Assembly: GCF_900128515.1 (NCBI RefSeq) | Contig: NZ_FQTP01000002.1 | Coordinates: 1-42,330, forward strand | DNA length: 42,330 nucleotides | Direction: 5' to 3' | Source: Bathymodiolus heckerae thiotrophic gill symbiont | GTDB lineage: Bacteria; Pseudomonadota; Gammaproteobacteria; PS1; Pseudothioglobaceae | In this document: one piece after another, positions 16,089-28,275 of the stretch | Numbering within the stretch: position 1 is the first letter of the stretch | Layout of the letters: the number at the start of each line of letters is the position of its first letter | Position numbers and translations under genes: made by a program | Notes under the pieces: generated by a model | Database searches by the model: none | Told to the model about the DNA's origin: nothing | What the model saw: the letters and a program-made list of their open reading frames with translations, nothing else

Positions 16089-17495
<1,407 letters not shown>

Positions 17496-17508
17496 TTATT
17501 TTTAAATT

Positions 17509-18372
17509 CTATACTGCTGACGCGCCACTTACAATCTCAGAAATTTCCTGAGTAATTGCTGCCTGTCTTGCCTTGTTGTAAACCATCTCTAACTCATCTA
17601 CCATGTCACCAGCATTATCTGTTGCACTCTTCATGGCAACCATTCTAGATGACTGCTCACAAGCAATATTTTCAACTAAACCTTGATAAACAAGTGCCTC
17701 AATATATCTAACTAACAATGCGCTTAATGCTTCTTCAGCGTCTGGCTCATAAATATAATCCCAACGATGATCCATACCTTCAGCATCAGATGCAACCATT
17801 GGAATCAACTGTGCAGTTGTTGGCACTTGGGTCATGGTGTTAGCAAATTTATTGTAGGCGACTGACAATTGCTGGAATTCATCGTTGTCATAAGCATCTA
17901 ACATCACTTTAACCGTACCTAATAGGTCGTCAAAATGTGGCGCATCACCTAAGTCTGTTAAGACAGACTTAATGGTTAAACCAGAATTTTTGAAAAAAGC
18001 GGTAGCTTTTTTACCAATCGTACAAATGTCAACTTCAATACCTTTAGCTTGATAGTCTGTAACTTGTCTTAAAATATTTCTAAACAAGTTAGTGTTTAGA
18101 CCACCACACAAACCTCGATCACTCGAGATGATAATAATACCAACACGCTTAAGCTCACCGACCTCTTTCATATAAGGGTGTTCGAACTCAGGATGTGCGT
18201 TTGCTAAATGACCAACCACCTTAGTGATTTTTTCAGAATAAGGGCGTGATGCCTCCATTCTATTTTGGGCCTTTTTCATTTTAGACGCGGCCACCATTTC
18301 CATGGCCGAAGTGATCTTCTGAGTATTTTTAATACTCGCGATCTGCGTCCTAATTTCCTTTCCAGCTGCCAT
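17509..18372 (-). CDS. atpG: ATP synthase F1 gamma subunit
   Basis: The 287-residue central-stalk subunit begins with the long helix [20 protein letters not shown] and has the [16 protein letters not shown] motif. The C-terminal helix ends in [20 protein letters not shown]. It rotates inside the alpha-beta ring. It lies 10 bases after atpA and 37 before atpD. Confidence 0.97.
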   Translation of the reverse strand: MAAGKEIRTQIASIKNTQKITSAMEMVAASKMKKAQNRMEASRPYSEKITKVVGHLANAHPEFEHPYMKEVGELKRVGIIIISSDRGLCGGLNTNLFRNILRQVTDYQAKGIEVDICTIGKKATAFFKNSGLTIKSVLTDLGDAPHFDDLLGTVKVMLDAYDNDEFQQLSVAYNKFANTMTQVPTTAQLIPMVASDAEGMDHRWDYIYEPDAEEALSALLVRYIEALVYQGLVENIACEQSSRMVAMKSATDNAGDMVDELEMVYNKARQAAITQEISEIVSGASAV

Positions 18373-18381
18373 ATTATTTAA

Positions 18382-19923
18382 TTACCAAGTGTGGTTTGCT
18401 TTGAAATCATCAATTGCCACTTGTAACTTGCTAGCAATATCGTCATTGTATTCACCGTCTTTGTTAATTTCATCCATTAACATAACCTGATTTGACTTCA
18501 TGTAGTTTAATAAAGCTTCTTCAAAATCAACAACTTTCTTTGCATCAATATCATCTAGTGAGCCAGAGTTAGCGGCAAATAATGAGGTTGCAAGCTCGGC
18601 CACTGATAGTGGAGAGTATTGCTTTTGTTTCATCAACTCTGTTACACGCTGACCACGATCAATTTGTGCTTTTGTTTCAGCATCAAGATCTGACGCAAAC
18701 TGAGCGAATGCTTGTAATTCACGGTACTGAGCCAAGTCTAAACGAATACCTCCACCTAATTTCTTAATGATATTTGTTTGCGCTGCACCACCAACACGAG
18801 ATACTGATAAACCGGCGTTAATCGCTGGTCTTACACCCGCGTTAAACAAATCAGTTTCTAAGAAGATCTGACCATCAGTAATTGAAATTACATTTGTTGG
18901 TACGAATGCTGATACGTCGCCACCCTGAGTCTCAATAATTGGTAATGCTGTTAATGAACCCGTTTTACCTTTTACTTCGCCGTTAGTCATTTTTTCAACG
19001 TACTCGGCATTTACACGCGATGCACGCTCTAATAAACGAGAATGCAAGTAGAATACGTCGCCTGGGTAAGCTTCACGTCCTGGTGGACGCTTAAGTAATA
19101 ATGATACTTCACGGTAAGCCCATGCTTGTTTGGTCAAATCATCATAAACAATCAATGCATCTTCACCACGATCACGGAAGTATTCAGCCATTGAACAACC
19201 TGCATATGGTGCGATGTATTGTAGTGCTGGAGATGACGCTGCACCTGCATTAACGATGATCGTATTCTCTAAAGCACCATGCCCTTCTAATTTACGAACC
19301 ACTGCTGCTACTGATGAGTCTTTTTGACCAATCGCAACATAAACACAACGAATGCCCGTGTCTTTTTGATTGATAATTGCATCAATCGCAACTGCTGTTT
19401 TACCTGTTTGGCGATCGCCAATAATTAGCTCACGTTGACCACGGCCAACTGGAACCATTGCGTCAATTGCTTTAACACCTGTCTGAATCGGCTGGTCAAC
19501 TGACTTACGCTCAATTACACCTGGTGCCATAATTTCCAAAGGAAGTGAGCCTGTTGTTGCAATTGCGCCTTTGCCATCAATTGGCTGGCCTAACGGGTTC
19601 ACAACACGTCCCAACATTGCTTCACCAACTGGCACCTCCACCAATCTGTTAGTACATTTAACAATGTCGCCTTCTGAAAGGTGAAGGTAATCACCTAATA
19701 CAACCGCACCAACTGAATCTTGCTCAAGGTTAAGTGCCATTCCAAAAGTGTTGCCCGGGAATTCAAGCATTTCACCAAATTGAACGTCAGCTAAGCCGTG
19801 GATTTTAACAATGCCGTCACTAACACTTACGATTCTACCTTCTGTGCGAGCTTCTGAACCAAAGTCAAAACCTTCTATTTGTTTTTTAATTAAATCACTA
19901 ATTTCGCTGGCGTTTAATTGCAT
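18382..19923 (-). CDS. atpA: ATP synthase F1 alpha subunit
   Basis: The 513-residue nucleotide-binding, regulatory subunit. Visible features are the P-loop [49 protein letters not shown], and the signature [17 protein letters not shown]. Length and order match E. coli AtpA. Confidence 0.98.
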   Translation of the reverse strand: MQLNASEISDLIKKQIEGFDFGSEARTEGRIVSVSDGIVKIHGLADVQFGEMLEFPGNTFGMALNLEQDSVGAVVLGDYLHLSEGDIVKCTNRLVEVPVGEAMLGRVVNPLGQPIDGKGAIATTGSLPLEIMAPGVIERKSVDQPIQTGVKAIDAMVPVGRGQRELIIGDRQTGKTAVAIDAIINQKDTGIRCVYVAIGQKDSSVAAVVRKLEGHGALENTIIVNAGAASSPALQYIAPYAGCSMAEYFRDRGEDALIVYDDLTKQAWAYREVSLLLKRPPGREAYPGDVFYLHSRLLERASRVNAEYVEKMTNGEVKGKTGSLTALPIIETQGGDVSAFVPTNVISITDGQIFLETDLFNAGVRPAINAGLSVSRVGGAAQTNIIKKLGGGIRLDLAQYRELQAFAQFASDLDAETKAQIDRGQRVTELMKQKQYSPLSVAELATSLFAANSGSLDDIDAKKVVDFEEALLNYMKSNQVMLMDEINKDGEYNDDIASKLQVAIDDFKANHTW

Positions 19924-19950
19924 AACTCTTCCTTTTATATAAATTTATAA

Positions 19951-20499
19951 TTAATGTGTTGTCAGACGTAAGTTAAGCTCATCTGTACGAGCTTTGATTG
20001 ATAAATCAATCACTTTGTCCCCTAGTTTTATAATCAGACCGCCAACCAGCGACTCATCAATAGTTGTTTCAATGCTTACACTGGCATTGTACTTCTCACT
20101 AAGGTCCTTAACAATATTTTTCTCTTCAGTAGCAGTCAGCTTATAGGCGCTAATCACGCTAAACGCTTTTGCATCGTCAAACGAATTCGATCGGTCTTCA
20201 AACAAAGATAAGATACTTGGTAGTACTGCAGCTCGATCATTCGCCAAAATTAATGATAAAAATTCATTTTCCTTGGTGTTTAATTTACGATCAATAACGC
20301 TAGCAACAAGACTTTGAGTAGCACTACTTTTATCTTGCTTTGAAGCACTTGGTGAATCTAAATAAACTTGCATTTGATCATCCACAACTAAAGCTGCAGA
20401 TGCTTCTAATACAGCCTTCCAATCATCGTGTGATTCATCCTGCTGAGCAATTGAAAAAACTGCATTTGCGTAAGGTTTAGCGATTGTAACTAATTCCAT
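19951..20499 (-). CDS. atpH: ATP synthase F1 delta subunit
   Basis: The 182-residue stator subunit has the start AKPYANAVFSIAQQ and the C-terminal SLVGGLIIKLGDKVIDLSIK motif typical of delta/OSCP. It links F1 to the peripheral stalk. It lies 28 bases before atpA and 10 after atpF. Confidence 0.95.
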   Translation of the reverse strand: MELVTIAKPYANAVFSIAQQDESHDDWKAVLEASAALVVDDQMQVYLDSPSASKQDKSSATQSLVASVIDRKLNTKENEFLSLILANDRAAVLPSILSLFEDRSNSFDDAKAFSVISAYKLTATEEKNIVKDLSEKYNASVSIETTIDESLVGGLIIKLGDKVIDLSIKARTDELNLRLTTH

Positions 20500-20508
20500 A
20501 ATCGTTTA

Positions 20509-20979
20509 CTATAACGTTTGAGACAGTTTAGATAGCATGTCTTTATGCGTCTTGCTATCTACTTCTTTAGATAACACTGCATTAACGCCTTGCATAACTA
20601 ATGCCGATACTCGCTCTTGTAGTTCATTACGGACACGTGTGGTATCTTGCTCAAGCTCTGCGCTAGCAGCTGACTTAACTTTGTCAGCAGCTTGAATTGC
20701 AACATCTTTAGCTTCTTCCACCATATTTGATGCTTGCTTAGAAGCGTTAGCGATAATCTCTGCCGCCTGATCTTTAGACTGGCTAATTAACTCTTGTGCT
20801 CTTTGCTCAGCTTCCGCTTGCTCAGATAAACCACGTTCCGCTGCAAGTAGACCAACTTCGATGCGCTTTTGGCGCTCCTCCATGGCTGCGATCAGCGGCG
20901 GCCAAACGTATTGTTTGACCAGATAGATAAAAATGAAAAATGCAATTGATTGACCAATTAACGTAGCATTGATATTCAT
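20509..20979 (-). CDS. atpF: ATP synthase F0 b subunit
   Basis: The 156-residue subunit has one N-terminal membrane helix (ATLIGQSIAFFIFIYLVKQY) with VWPPLIAAMEERQKRI at its end, then a long charged coiled-coil stalk rich in Ala, Glu and Lys. It dimerises to form the peripheral stalk. Confidence 0.95.
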   Translation of the reverse strand: MNINATLIGQSIAFFIFIYLVKQYVWPPLIAAMEERQKRIEVGLLAAERGLSEQAEAEQRAQELISQSKDQAAEIIANASKQASNMVEEAKDVAIQAADKVKSAASAELEQDTTRVRNELQERVSALVMQGVNAVLSKEVDSKTHKDMLSKLSQTL

Positions 20980-21015
20980 AAGTCTGCCTTAATTAAAAAT
21001 GAGGTACGAAAAGAT

Positions 21016-21270
<255 letters not shown>

Positions 21271-21292
21271 TTAAAAAAAATTATACGCTACA

Positions 21293-22401
<1,109 letters not shown>

Positions 22402-22411
22402 AGATCGCAAT

Positions 22412-22441
22412 ATTATATACTATCAATTATTCACTTTCTAA
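22412..22441 (-). promoter_or_regulatory. Possible sigma70 promoter of the atp operon
   Basis: On the minus strand a perfect TATAAT (22417 down to 22412) is preceded, 18 bases away, by TTAGAA (22441 to 22436). Transcription would start about 22405, giving atpI an almost leaderless message with ATG 22401. That tight geometry lowers confidence. Confidence 0.35.
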
Positions 22442-22503
22442 TAAAAATAGCAACTTTACTCTGCTTTTTTTCAAATTAAAGCGCTTTAGTTTTGCATGTT
22501 TAC

Positions 22504-22532
22504 TTGACAAACTTACTCTTTATCTCAATAAT
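22504..22532 (+). promoter_or_regulatory. Strong sigma70 promoter of the sulfide:quinone oxidoreductase gene
   Basis: A perfect TTGACA (22504-22509), a 17-base spacer and AATAAT (22527-22532) lie about 40 bases before ATG 22572. A strong ribosome site, GAGGAGAG (22559-22566), follows. This is the clearest consensus promoter in the window and suggests high expression. Confidence 0.72.
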
Positions 22533-22571
22533 GGTTACGTTTTGAACTAAATACTACTGAGGAGAGAGTAT

Positions 22572-23858
22572 ATGGCACATGTTGTCGTTATTGGTGCAAG
22601 TACGGGCGGATTGCCCTTCGCTTACGATATGAAGAAGACTTTGGGTAATGATCATGAAGTCACCGTTATTTCTAACAATCCAAACTTTAATTTCATTCCG
22701 TCAAATCCTTGGTTGGCTGTTGGCTGGCGTAGTGAAGACGATATCAGCTTTGAATTAGCACCGCGTTTAGAGCGCAAAGATATTAACCTTATTATTGGTG
22801 AAGCGACGCAAATCAAGCCGAATGATAACCAAGTAATGGTTGGCGATCAAGTCGTTGATTATGATTATTTAGTGTTAGCCACTGGCCCAAAATTAGCCTT
22901 TGATGAGGTTGAGGGTTTGGGGCCTGAAGGGCACAGCGTTTCAATTTGTACAACGGCTCACGCCAAAGTTGCTTCTAGCGAATGGGGAACATTCTGCGCT
23001 AATGGTGGTGGTCCAATCGCTGTAGGTGCGGTTCAAGGTGCGTCTTGCTTTGGTCCGGCTTATGAGTTTGCTTGTATTATGGACACCGATCTTAAAAAAC
23101 GTGGTATTCGCGACAAATGCCCGATAACCTTTATTACGGCTGAGCCTTATATTGGCCACTTAGGTTTGGGTGGTGTTGGTGATTCTAAAGGACTACTTGA
23201 GTCTGAATTTAGACAACGTCATATCAAATGGATTATCAATGCAAAGGTAACCTCAGTTACTGCTGATACAGTCAATGTCGATGAAGTCAACGATGAAGGA
23301 AAAACCATTAAAACCCATGAAGTTGCCACCATGCACACAATGATGCTACCGGCCTTTAAAGGGGTTGATACTGTTGCAAAATTAGCAGAAATTGATGCGG
23401 GCTATGTTAATCCACGTGGTTTTGTCATGATTAATGATTATCAGCAATCACCTGTTAAAGAAAATATTTTTTCAGTCGGTGTTAATATCGCCATCCCGCC
23501 TGTTGAAGCCACGCCAGTTATGTGTGGTACGCCAAAAACAGGCTACATGATTGAGTCAATGGTGACTGCTGTGGTGCACAATATTGAAGAAATGATTGCT
23601 GGAAAATCACCTTCACACATCCCTACTTGGAATGCGGTTTGTATTGCTGACATGGGTGATACTGGTGCTGCGTTTGTTGCCATGCCCCAGATTCCACCTA
23701 GAAATGTCACTTGGGCAAAAAAAGGCAGGATGATGCATTTGGCTAAAATTGCTTTCGAAAAGTTCTTTATTCGTAACATGAAAACAGGCAATTCTGAACC
23801 ATCCTATCAAAAGTACATCTTTAAGATGTTGGGCATTGAGCGTTTAAAAAAGAAATAG
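22572..23858 (+). CDS. sqr: Sulfide:quinone oxidoreductase-like flavoprotein
   Basis: The 428-residue FAD enzyme oxidises sulfide and passes electrons to quinone on the periplasmic face of the inner membrane. It opens with the dinucleotide-binding motif VVVIGASTGGLPFAYDM. It has the second FAD motif DYLVLATGPKLAF and candidate redox cysteines at 126 (SICTTAHA), 159 (QGASCFGPAYEF) and 318 (TPVMCGTPKTGYM). The spacing and the GASCFGPAYE and VMCGTPKTGYMIESM blocks fit the SQR/FCSD flavoprotein superfamily. No partner cytochrome gene is adjacent, which favours SQR over flavocytochrome c. It has its own promoter and terminator. It is a major sign of sulfur-based energy metabolism. Confidence 0.88.
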   Translation: MAHVVVIGASTGGLPFAYDMKKTLGNDHEVTVISNNPNFNFIPSNPWLAVGWRSEDDISFELAPRLERKDINLIIGEATQIKPNDNQVMVGDQVVDYDYLVLATGPKLAFDEVEGLGPEGHSVSICTTAHAKVASSEWGTFCANGGGPIAVGAVQGASCFGPAYEFACIMDTDLKKRGIRDKCPITFITAEPYIGHLGLGGVGDSKGLLESEFRQRHIKWIINAKVTSVTADTVNVDEVNDEGKTIKTHEVATMHTMMLPAFKGVDTVAKLAEIDAGYVNPRGFVMINDYQQSPVKENIFSVGVNIAIPPVEATPVMCGTPKTGYMIESMVTAVVHNIEEMIAGKSPSHIPTWNAVCIADMGDTGAAFVAMPQIPPRNVTWAKKGRMMHLAKIAFEKFFIRNMKTGNSEPSYQKYIFKMLGIERLKKK

Positions 23859-23871
23859 ATTGGTTAAAAAG

Positions 23872-23894
23872 AGCCGCGAAAGCGGCTTTTTTTT
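23872..23894. terminator. Bidirectional rho-independent terminator between sqr and recN
   Basis: AGCCGC (23872-23877), loop GAAA, GCGGCT (23882-23887), then a T8 run closes the sqr transcript. Read on the minus strand, the same stem is followed by CTTTTT and can end the recN transcript. The two stops are only 42 bases apart. Confidence 0.88.
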
Positions 23895-23899
23895 GGATA

Positions 23900-25567
23900 T
23901 TACCTTACTCTACTGGCAGAAATCATTTCTTCTGCAGCCAATCTGGCTTTATCAGTAATGGTTGCACCGCCCACAATACGCGCCACCTCTTCCACTCGCT
24001 GATCGTTTGTAAGCTGGATAACAGTTGTCTGTACGCTATCATCTTGCTGAACCTTACTAACTTGTAGGTGTTGATGGCCAAAGGCAGCTACTTGAGCCAA
24101 ATGCGTGATACAGATAATTTGATAATTCTTTGCCAAATCTTGCAATTTTTTACCCACCACTTCTGCAACTGCACCACTAATACCCACGTCTACTTCGTCA
24201 AAAATCAAGGTTGGTGTATATTCACTATCACTACCGACCACTGAAATAGCCAGCGAAATTCTTGATAATTCACCGCCAGAAGCTACTTTTTTAAGTAGGC
24301 TGAATTCCTGCCCCATATTGGTTTTTACCAAAAACTCCACACTTTCATTACCATTCAAATGAACACCGTCAGTTTTTTGATTAAGTTCTGCTTTAAATTC
24401 ACTACCTGGCATGCCCAATACTTGCATCGCCTCAGTGACTAGTTTTGACAACGCCCGTGTTTTTTCAACTCTGACTTTGCTTAATGCTTGTGCTTTGAGC
24501 TGATAACGATCATTAATAACCGATAATTGCTGGCTCATTTCTTCAATAGAATTTGCCCCGCCACCGATCTCATCTAATTTTTGTCCGATCTGATCACGTG
24601 CTGTTAGCAGGGCCTCAATTTGACAATCATGCTTTCTAGCCAAGCCATACAATTCAGAAATTCGCTCTTCCATTTCTTGTGCACTTTGCTCATTGGTTGA
24701 AAGCTTGCTTAAATATTGTGTCAATTCGTAAATAGCTTCTTGAGCTTGTACTTGTGCTGAGTTAATTAACTCAAAACCCGTCCGCAGTTTTTCATCCATC
24801 TGCAGCGCTTCAGATAGGCTAGCACTTAAGGATAATAGCTGTGCATTGGCGCCGGATTCATCTTCCAGCTGCGCCAATACATTGGAAGTTTTTTCAGTAA
24901 TTGTTTGTGCATTAGCACTAGTTTTAAAGTCCGCCTCAATACTATTGAGTTCATCTTGATTAAGCATCGCTTCATCAAGTTCTTTAAGCTGATGAGAATA
25001 AAGCGCTTGCTGTTGCTCGATAATATCCTGATTATTACTTAATTGGCCGATCTTATCAGCCAGTGTTTTATGCTCTCTAACAATCAAATTTAGCGCATCT
25101 TTATCGTCATTCAATCGTGCAAAACCATCTAATAATTGCAACTGCTGATCAGGGCGCAATAACAATTGATGTTCATTCTGGCCATGTATGTCAATCAGTA
25201 AATCGCCCAACTCTCGTACAATTGACAAGGGTGTACTACTGCCATTAATAAAGGCTTTAGAGCGCCCATCACTGGTAATCACGCGGCGTAGAATACACTC
25301 ACCCTCGTCTTCCAGAGAATGCTCTGCTAAAAAACCTTGAACTGCTTGGTTTTGATCCACGGAAAAAACTGCGCTTACATCGGCTTTATCTTTGCCATGA
25401 CGCACCAAATTTGAATCGGCCCGAATACCGAGTGACAAGCTCAATGCCTGCAAAAGAATAGATTTTCCTGCGCCTGTTTCACCCGTAACTGTACTCATGC
25501 CTGGCTCGAAAGATAGGTCTAGAGTTTCAACAACGGCTAAATTTTTTACAGATAACTGCGATAACAT
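23900..25567 (-). CDS. recN: DNA repair protein RecN
   Basis: The 555-residue SMC-like ATPase acts in double-strand break repair. Walker A is TVTGETGAGKSILLQAL. A central coiled-coil half (about residues 160-370) separates it from the ABC signature VASGGELSRISLAISVV and Walker B TLIFDEVDVGISGAVAE, with the H-loop ICITHLAQVAAFGHQH. It lies 14 bases after nadK, a common pairing in gammaproteobacteria. Confidence 0.97.
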   Translation of the reverse strand: MLSQLSVKNLAVVETLDLSFEPGMSTVTGETGAGKSILLQALSLSLGIRADSNLVRHGKDKADVSAVFSVDQNQAVQGFLAEHSLEDEGECILRRVITSDGRSKAFINGSSTPLSIVRELGDLLIDIHGQNEHQLLLRPDQQLQLLDGFARLNDDKDALNLIVREHKTLADKIGQLSNNQDIIEQQQALYSHQLKELDEAMLNQDELNSIEADFKTSANAQTITEKTSNVLAQLEDESGANAQLLSLSASLSEALQMDEKLRTGFELINSAQVQAQEAIYELTQYLSKLSTNEQSAQEMEERISELYGLARKHDCQIEALLTARDQIGQKLDEIGGGANSIEEMSQQLSVINDRYQLKAQALSKVRVEKTRALSKLVTEAMQVLGMPGSEFKAELNQKTDGVHLNGNESVEFLVKTNMGQEFSLLKKVASGGELSRISLAISVVGSDSEYTPTLIFDEVDVGISGAVAEVVGKKLQDLAKNYQIICITHLAQVAAFGHQHLQVSKVQQDDSVQTTVIQLTNDQRVEEVARIVGGATITDKARLAAEEMISASRVR

Positions 25568-25581
25568 TTTTTTATACCGGC

Positions 25582-26403
25582 TTACGAGAGCTTAGATCCC
25601 CAATGTAATTTTGAGCGAATAATTTCAAAATAATCATAATTTTTTGGATGCAATAAATGAATAAAACCGCCGTGTTGGCGCACGCGAACCTCCTGACCCG
25701 GCAAAATCGGGAAGGACTCTTGTCCATCAATATGCACGCTCACGCCTTCACTGCTCTCCTTAATACGAACCACCACCTCGCTACCGCCCGGTACTAATAA
25801 CGGGCGATGACTCATGGTGTGCGGGCAAATTGAAACCAGGCCAATTGCATTAACACCTGGGTGCATAATAGGTCCGCCGCTTGATAATGCATAAGCTGTT
25901 GATCCCGTAGGCGTGGTAATAATCAATCCATCAGCGCGTTGATTATTTACAAACTTACCATCAATATAAACATCAAATTCGATCATCTTCAAAGCGTCTT
26001 GGCGGTTAATAACTGCATCGTTTAATGCCACACTTTGATGTACAACCTGTCCATCTTGCTCAATTTGGCAAGAAAGCAAGCAGCGCTCTTCCTTAGTAAA
26101 TTCACCTTCTAGCACTTGGGAAACTATATCAAACATCTTCCCAGCAGATACATCCGCTAGAAAGCCTAAACGACCTAAATTAATCCCCAAAATTGGAATA
26201 TTATTATCAACAAAAGTACGGGCAGTATTTAAGATGGACCCATCACCGCCCACCACAATAATTAAATCTGCCTGCTCGGAAATTAACTCCCTGCCCTCAA
26301 CCACACCAACACCGCGCTCTTCTAGAAACGCGCATAGCTCGTCTGCCGTGCCTTTGCTGACAGGATCATTGGGTTTGCTAATGATGCCAATTGTATTAAA
26401 CAT
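25582..26403 (-). CDS. nadK: NAD kinase
   Basis: The enzyme makes NADP from NAD. It has the motif VVGGDGSILNTART, the ILGINLGRLGFLADVS stretch, and the glycine-rich TPTGSTAYALSSGGPIMHP near 170 residues. The ATG at 26403 (MFNTIGIISKPNDP) fits the family N-terminus better than the in-frame GTG at 26415. It is transcribed with recN and divergently from grpE. Confidence 0.94.
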   Translation of the reverse strand: MFNTIGIISKPNDPVSKGTADELCAFLEERGVGVVEGRELISEQADLIIVVGGDGSILNTARTFVDNNIPILGINLGRLGFLADVSAGKMFDIVSQVLEGEFTKEERCLLSCQIEQDGQVVHQSVALNDAVINRQDALKMIEFDVYIDGKFVNNQRADGLIITTPTGSTAYALSSGGPIMHPGVNAIGLVSICPHTMSHRPLLVPGGSEVVVRIKESSEGVSVHIDGQESFPILPGQEVRVRQHGGFIHLLHPKNYDYFEIIRSKLHWGSKLS

Positions 26404-26420
26404 TTTCTTAATCACTCAAG

Positions 26421-26448
26421 GTTGAATTCTTTAAAATAACCACTATAT
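26421..26448 (+). promoter_or_regulatory. Possible sigma32 heat-shock promoter of grpE
   Basis: GTTGAAT (26421-26427) followed after about a dozen bases by CCACTATAT (26440-26448) resembles the RpoH pattern (CTTGAA ... CCCCATNT). It sits about 35 bases before the grpE start, and grpE is a classical heat-shock gene. The match is imperfect. Confidence 0.35.
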
Positions 26449-26483
26449 AACTGGCTACAAATATACATTAATTGGACAACAAG

Positions 26484-27029
26484 ATGGCAAAAAAACAAGA
26501 GCAAGACGAGAGCGTTGAAAAAGTTGAAGATGAAAACATTGAGGCTGCCGAGCAAGAAGCGCCAGAAGATGATTTAGAAACTCAGCTAGAGGCGGCCCAA
26601 CAATCTGCCAAAGACAACTGGGAGAAGCTATTGCGCGCACAAGCGGAAATGGAAAATCTAAAACGTCGAAATGCTAAAGACCTTGAAAATGCGCACAAAT
26701 TTGCATTAGACGGATTTGTAAAAGCGCTACTTGAAGTGAAAGATTCATTAACAATGGGCTTAAAAACGGCTAAAGACGAGAGCACTTCAGTTGAAATCAT
26801 TACCGAAGGCTTGGAAATGACAGACAAAGTATTTTTATCAACCATGGAAAAATTTGGTGTTGAGCTTTTAAACCCTACTGGCGAAACATTTGATCCAGAA
26901 TTCCATGAAGCAGTTACCATGATCCCAATGCCAGACAAAGAGTCCAATTCAGTATTAGAAGTGATACAACACGGCTTTACTTTAAACGGCCGCTTGGTTC
27001 GTCCAGCGATGGTGATTGTGGTTCAGTAG
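26484..27029 (+). CDS. grpE: Nucleotide exchange factor GrpE
   Basis: The ~181-residue cytosolic co-chaperone exchanges ADP for ATP on DnaK. An acidic N-terminal tail leads into a coiled coil ([20 protein letters not shown]), then the beta domain with [16 protein letters not shown] and [13 protein letters not shown] chose ATG 26484 over the in-frame TTG 26472. dnaK and dnaJ are not next to it; the toxin-antitoxin zone follows instead. Confidence 0.95.
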   Translation: MAKKQEQDESVEKVEDENIEAAEQEAPEDDLETQLEAAQQSAKDNWEKLLRAQAEMENLKRRNAKDLENAHKFALDGFVKALLEVKDSLTMGLKTAKDESTSVEIITEGLEMTDKVFLSTMEKFGVELLNPTGETFDPEFHEAVTMIPMPDKESNSVLEVIQHGFTLNGRLVRPAMVIVVQ

Positions 27030-27064
27030 CAGCCAACCTACAACAAGCTATTTTTTTGCTATTA

Positions 27065-27079
27065 GTTGCATTGTGCAAC
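27065..27079. promoter_or_regulatory. Palindrome upstream of the decayed antitoxin gene, possible operator
   Basis: GTTGCA-TTG-TGCAAC is a perfect 6-bp inverted repeat, 34 bases before the antitoxin start at 27113. ParD-like antitoxins usually repress their own promoter through such sites, so an operator is plausible. Confidence 0.35.
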
Positions 27080-27112
27080 ATAATGTACTCAAACTAATAA
27101 ACAGGTACAACA

Positions 27113-27332
27113 ATGTCAACAGCAGTAAGAATTTCAGATGAACTGGCTAGCAACGCAAAGAAGTATTCTAAAGTAGAGCACCGCTCTGTTACAGGCCAAG
27201 TAGAGTATTGGGCGCGTATCGGCAAGTGCGCTGTATGATAACCCAGATCTGTCCTATGAATTTATTAAAGATCTGTTAGTGAGTATTGAGGAACTAGACT
27301 CTGGAGAAAAGTCTGAATTTAAATTCGGCTAA
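27113..27332 (+). pseudogene. ParD-like antitoxin, frameshifted
   Basis: The frame starts MSTAVRISDELASNAKKYSK, continues EHRSVTGQVEYWARIGK, and then hits TGA at 27236-27238. One extra base near 27227 explains this: the next frame reads YDNPDLSYEFIKDLLVSIEE and ends EFKFG at TAA 27330-27332. Together they match the ParD-like antitoxin family (about 72 residues). The frame break falls before the C-terminal part that would bind the toxin. Confidence 0.75.
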
Positions 27333-27337
27333 TCTGG

Positions 27338-27616
27338 GTGAAAATTTATCAGTCAAAAACTTTTGAAAGAAAGGTCAAAAAATTATCAAAGAATGATAAA
27401 TTAGCACTAGATAAGGCTGTTCATACAGTGATCGAAAACCCGGATACGGGTGTTGAGAAAAAAGGCGATCTGGTTAGAATATTTGTTTATAAATACAAGG
27501 TAAAGACCCAGCAATACCTGTTAGCTTACTGATTTATAGAATCTAATTTGGAACTTATTAAAATTGATGTTCATCAAAATTTCTATCGAGATCTAAAGAA
27601 ACGAGTTAAACACTAA
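27338..27616 (+). pseudogene. RelE/ParE-type toxin interrupted by a TGA codon
   Basis: Starting at GTG 27338, the frame reads KIYQSKTFERKVKKLSKNDK, later PDTGVEKKGDLVRIFVYKYK, then QQYLLAY followed by TGA at 27530-27532. The same frame continues FIESNLELIKIDVHQNFYRD to TAA 27614-27616. Relatives have Arg at the stop position (LLAYRFI-like), so a CGA to TGA change is the likely lesion. It pairs with the frameshifted antitoxin five bases upstream; both partners are damaged. Confidence 0.75.
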
Positions 27617-27711
27617 AATTAACGGATGCTGTTCCCATCAATTTTATAAAGAGCAATAAAAATCCCCAATTTATTAAGCAACGTATTACAAATAACTACA
27701 ACGATTTTATT

Positions 27712-27978
27712 ATGGGTGTTACTAGTATTCGCCTAAATTCAGAAATTGAAAAACCGCTTGCAGACTTAACTAAAAAATTAAACAGAAGTAAAAACTATCT
27801 AATTAATCAAGCAGTTAAAGAGTTTGTTGCACGTCAAGCAATGGATCAAGGCCGCTGGCAAGACACGCTTGAAGCGCTGGATGATGTGAAAAATGGCAGA
27901 GTTGTTAGTTCAGACGCTGTTGAAAAATGGATGGATAGTTGGAGGGGTGATGATGAGTTATCACAACCAACTGCATAA
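27712..27978 (+). CDS. CopG/ribbon-helix-helix antitoxin
   Basis: The 88-residue protein has an N-terminal ribbon-helix-helix (TSIRLNSEIEKPLADLTKKL, then NRSKNYLINQAVKEFV) that would bind operator DNA as a dimer. Its C-terminal tail would cover the toxin. Its TAA overlaps the toxin ATG by one base, the usual antitoxin-first arrangement. The module appears intact. Confidence 0.85.
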   Translation: MGVTSIRLNSEIEKPLADLTKKLNRSKNYLINQAVKEFVARQAMDQGRWQDTLEALDDVKNGRVVSSDAVEKWMDSWRGDDELSQPTA

Positions 27979-28262
27979 TGATTCACCATACCACTGGAGT
28001 TCTATCAGATCTAATTCGCTTGCGAGAGTTTATTGCCGATAAGAATCCAACTGCCACAAGCAGGATATCAAGTGAATTAAAGCAGGAAATAAACAAATTA
28101 TCCATATCTTCTCAAATTGGCATTGAAGTTAGCAAGGCGACAGATCCAAAAAAGATAAGAGATTTATTTGTTGGTAATTACACCATTCGATATCTTGTTG
28201 CTAATGACGATATTTTCATATTAAAATTGTGGCATGACAAGGAAAATGAGGGAAATGAATAA
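27978..28262 (+). CDS. ParE/RelE-family toxin
   Basis: The 94-residue protein has the ParE/RelE fold pattern: an N-terminal helix pair (LSDLIRLREFIADKNPTAT), then KKIRDLFVGNYTIRYLVAND, and the closing IFILKLWHDKENE strand (typical of ParE-type). Family members poison gyrase (ParE) or cut mRNA on ribosomes (RelE); which applies here is not clear. It is encoded with its antitoxin upstream. Confidence 0.82.
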   Translation: MIHHTTGVLSDLIRLREFIADKNPTATSRISSELKQEINKLSISSQIGIEVSKATDPKKIRDLFVGNYTIRYLVANDDIFILKLWHDKENEGNE

Positions 28263-28275
28263 AAAAATAAAGGGG

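Noticed and set aside
27030-27700. Possible integron cassette array of toxin-antitoxin genes
   Set aside because: No attC-like long palindromes with GTTRRRY cores and no integrase gene seen; the repeats are short operator-like sites only.
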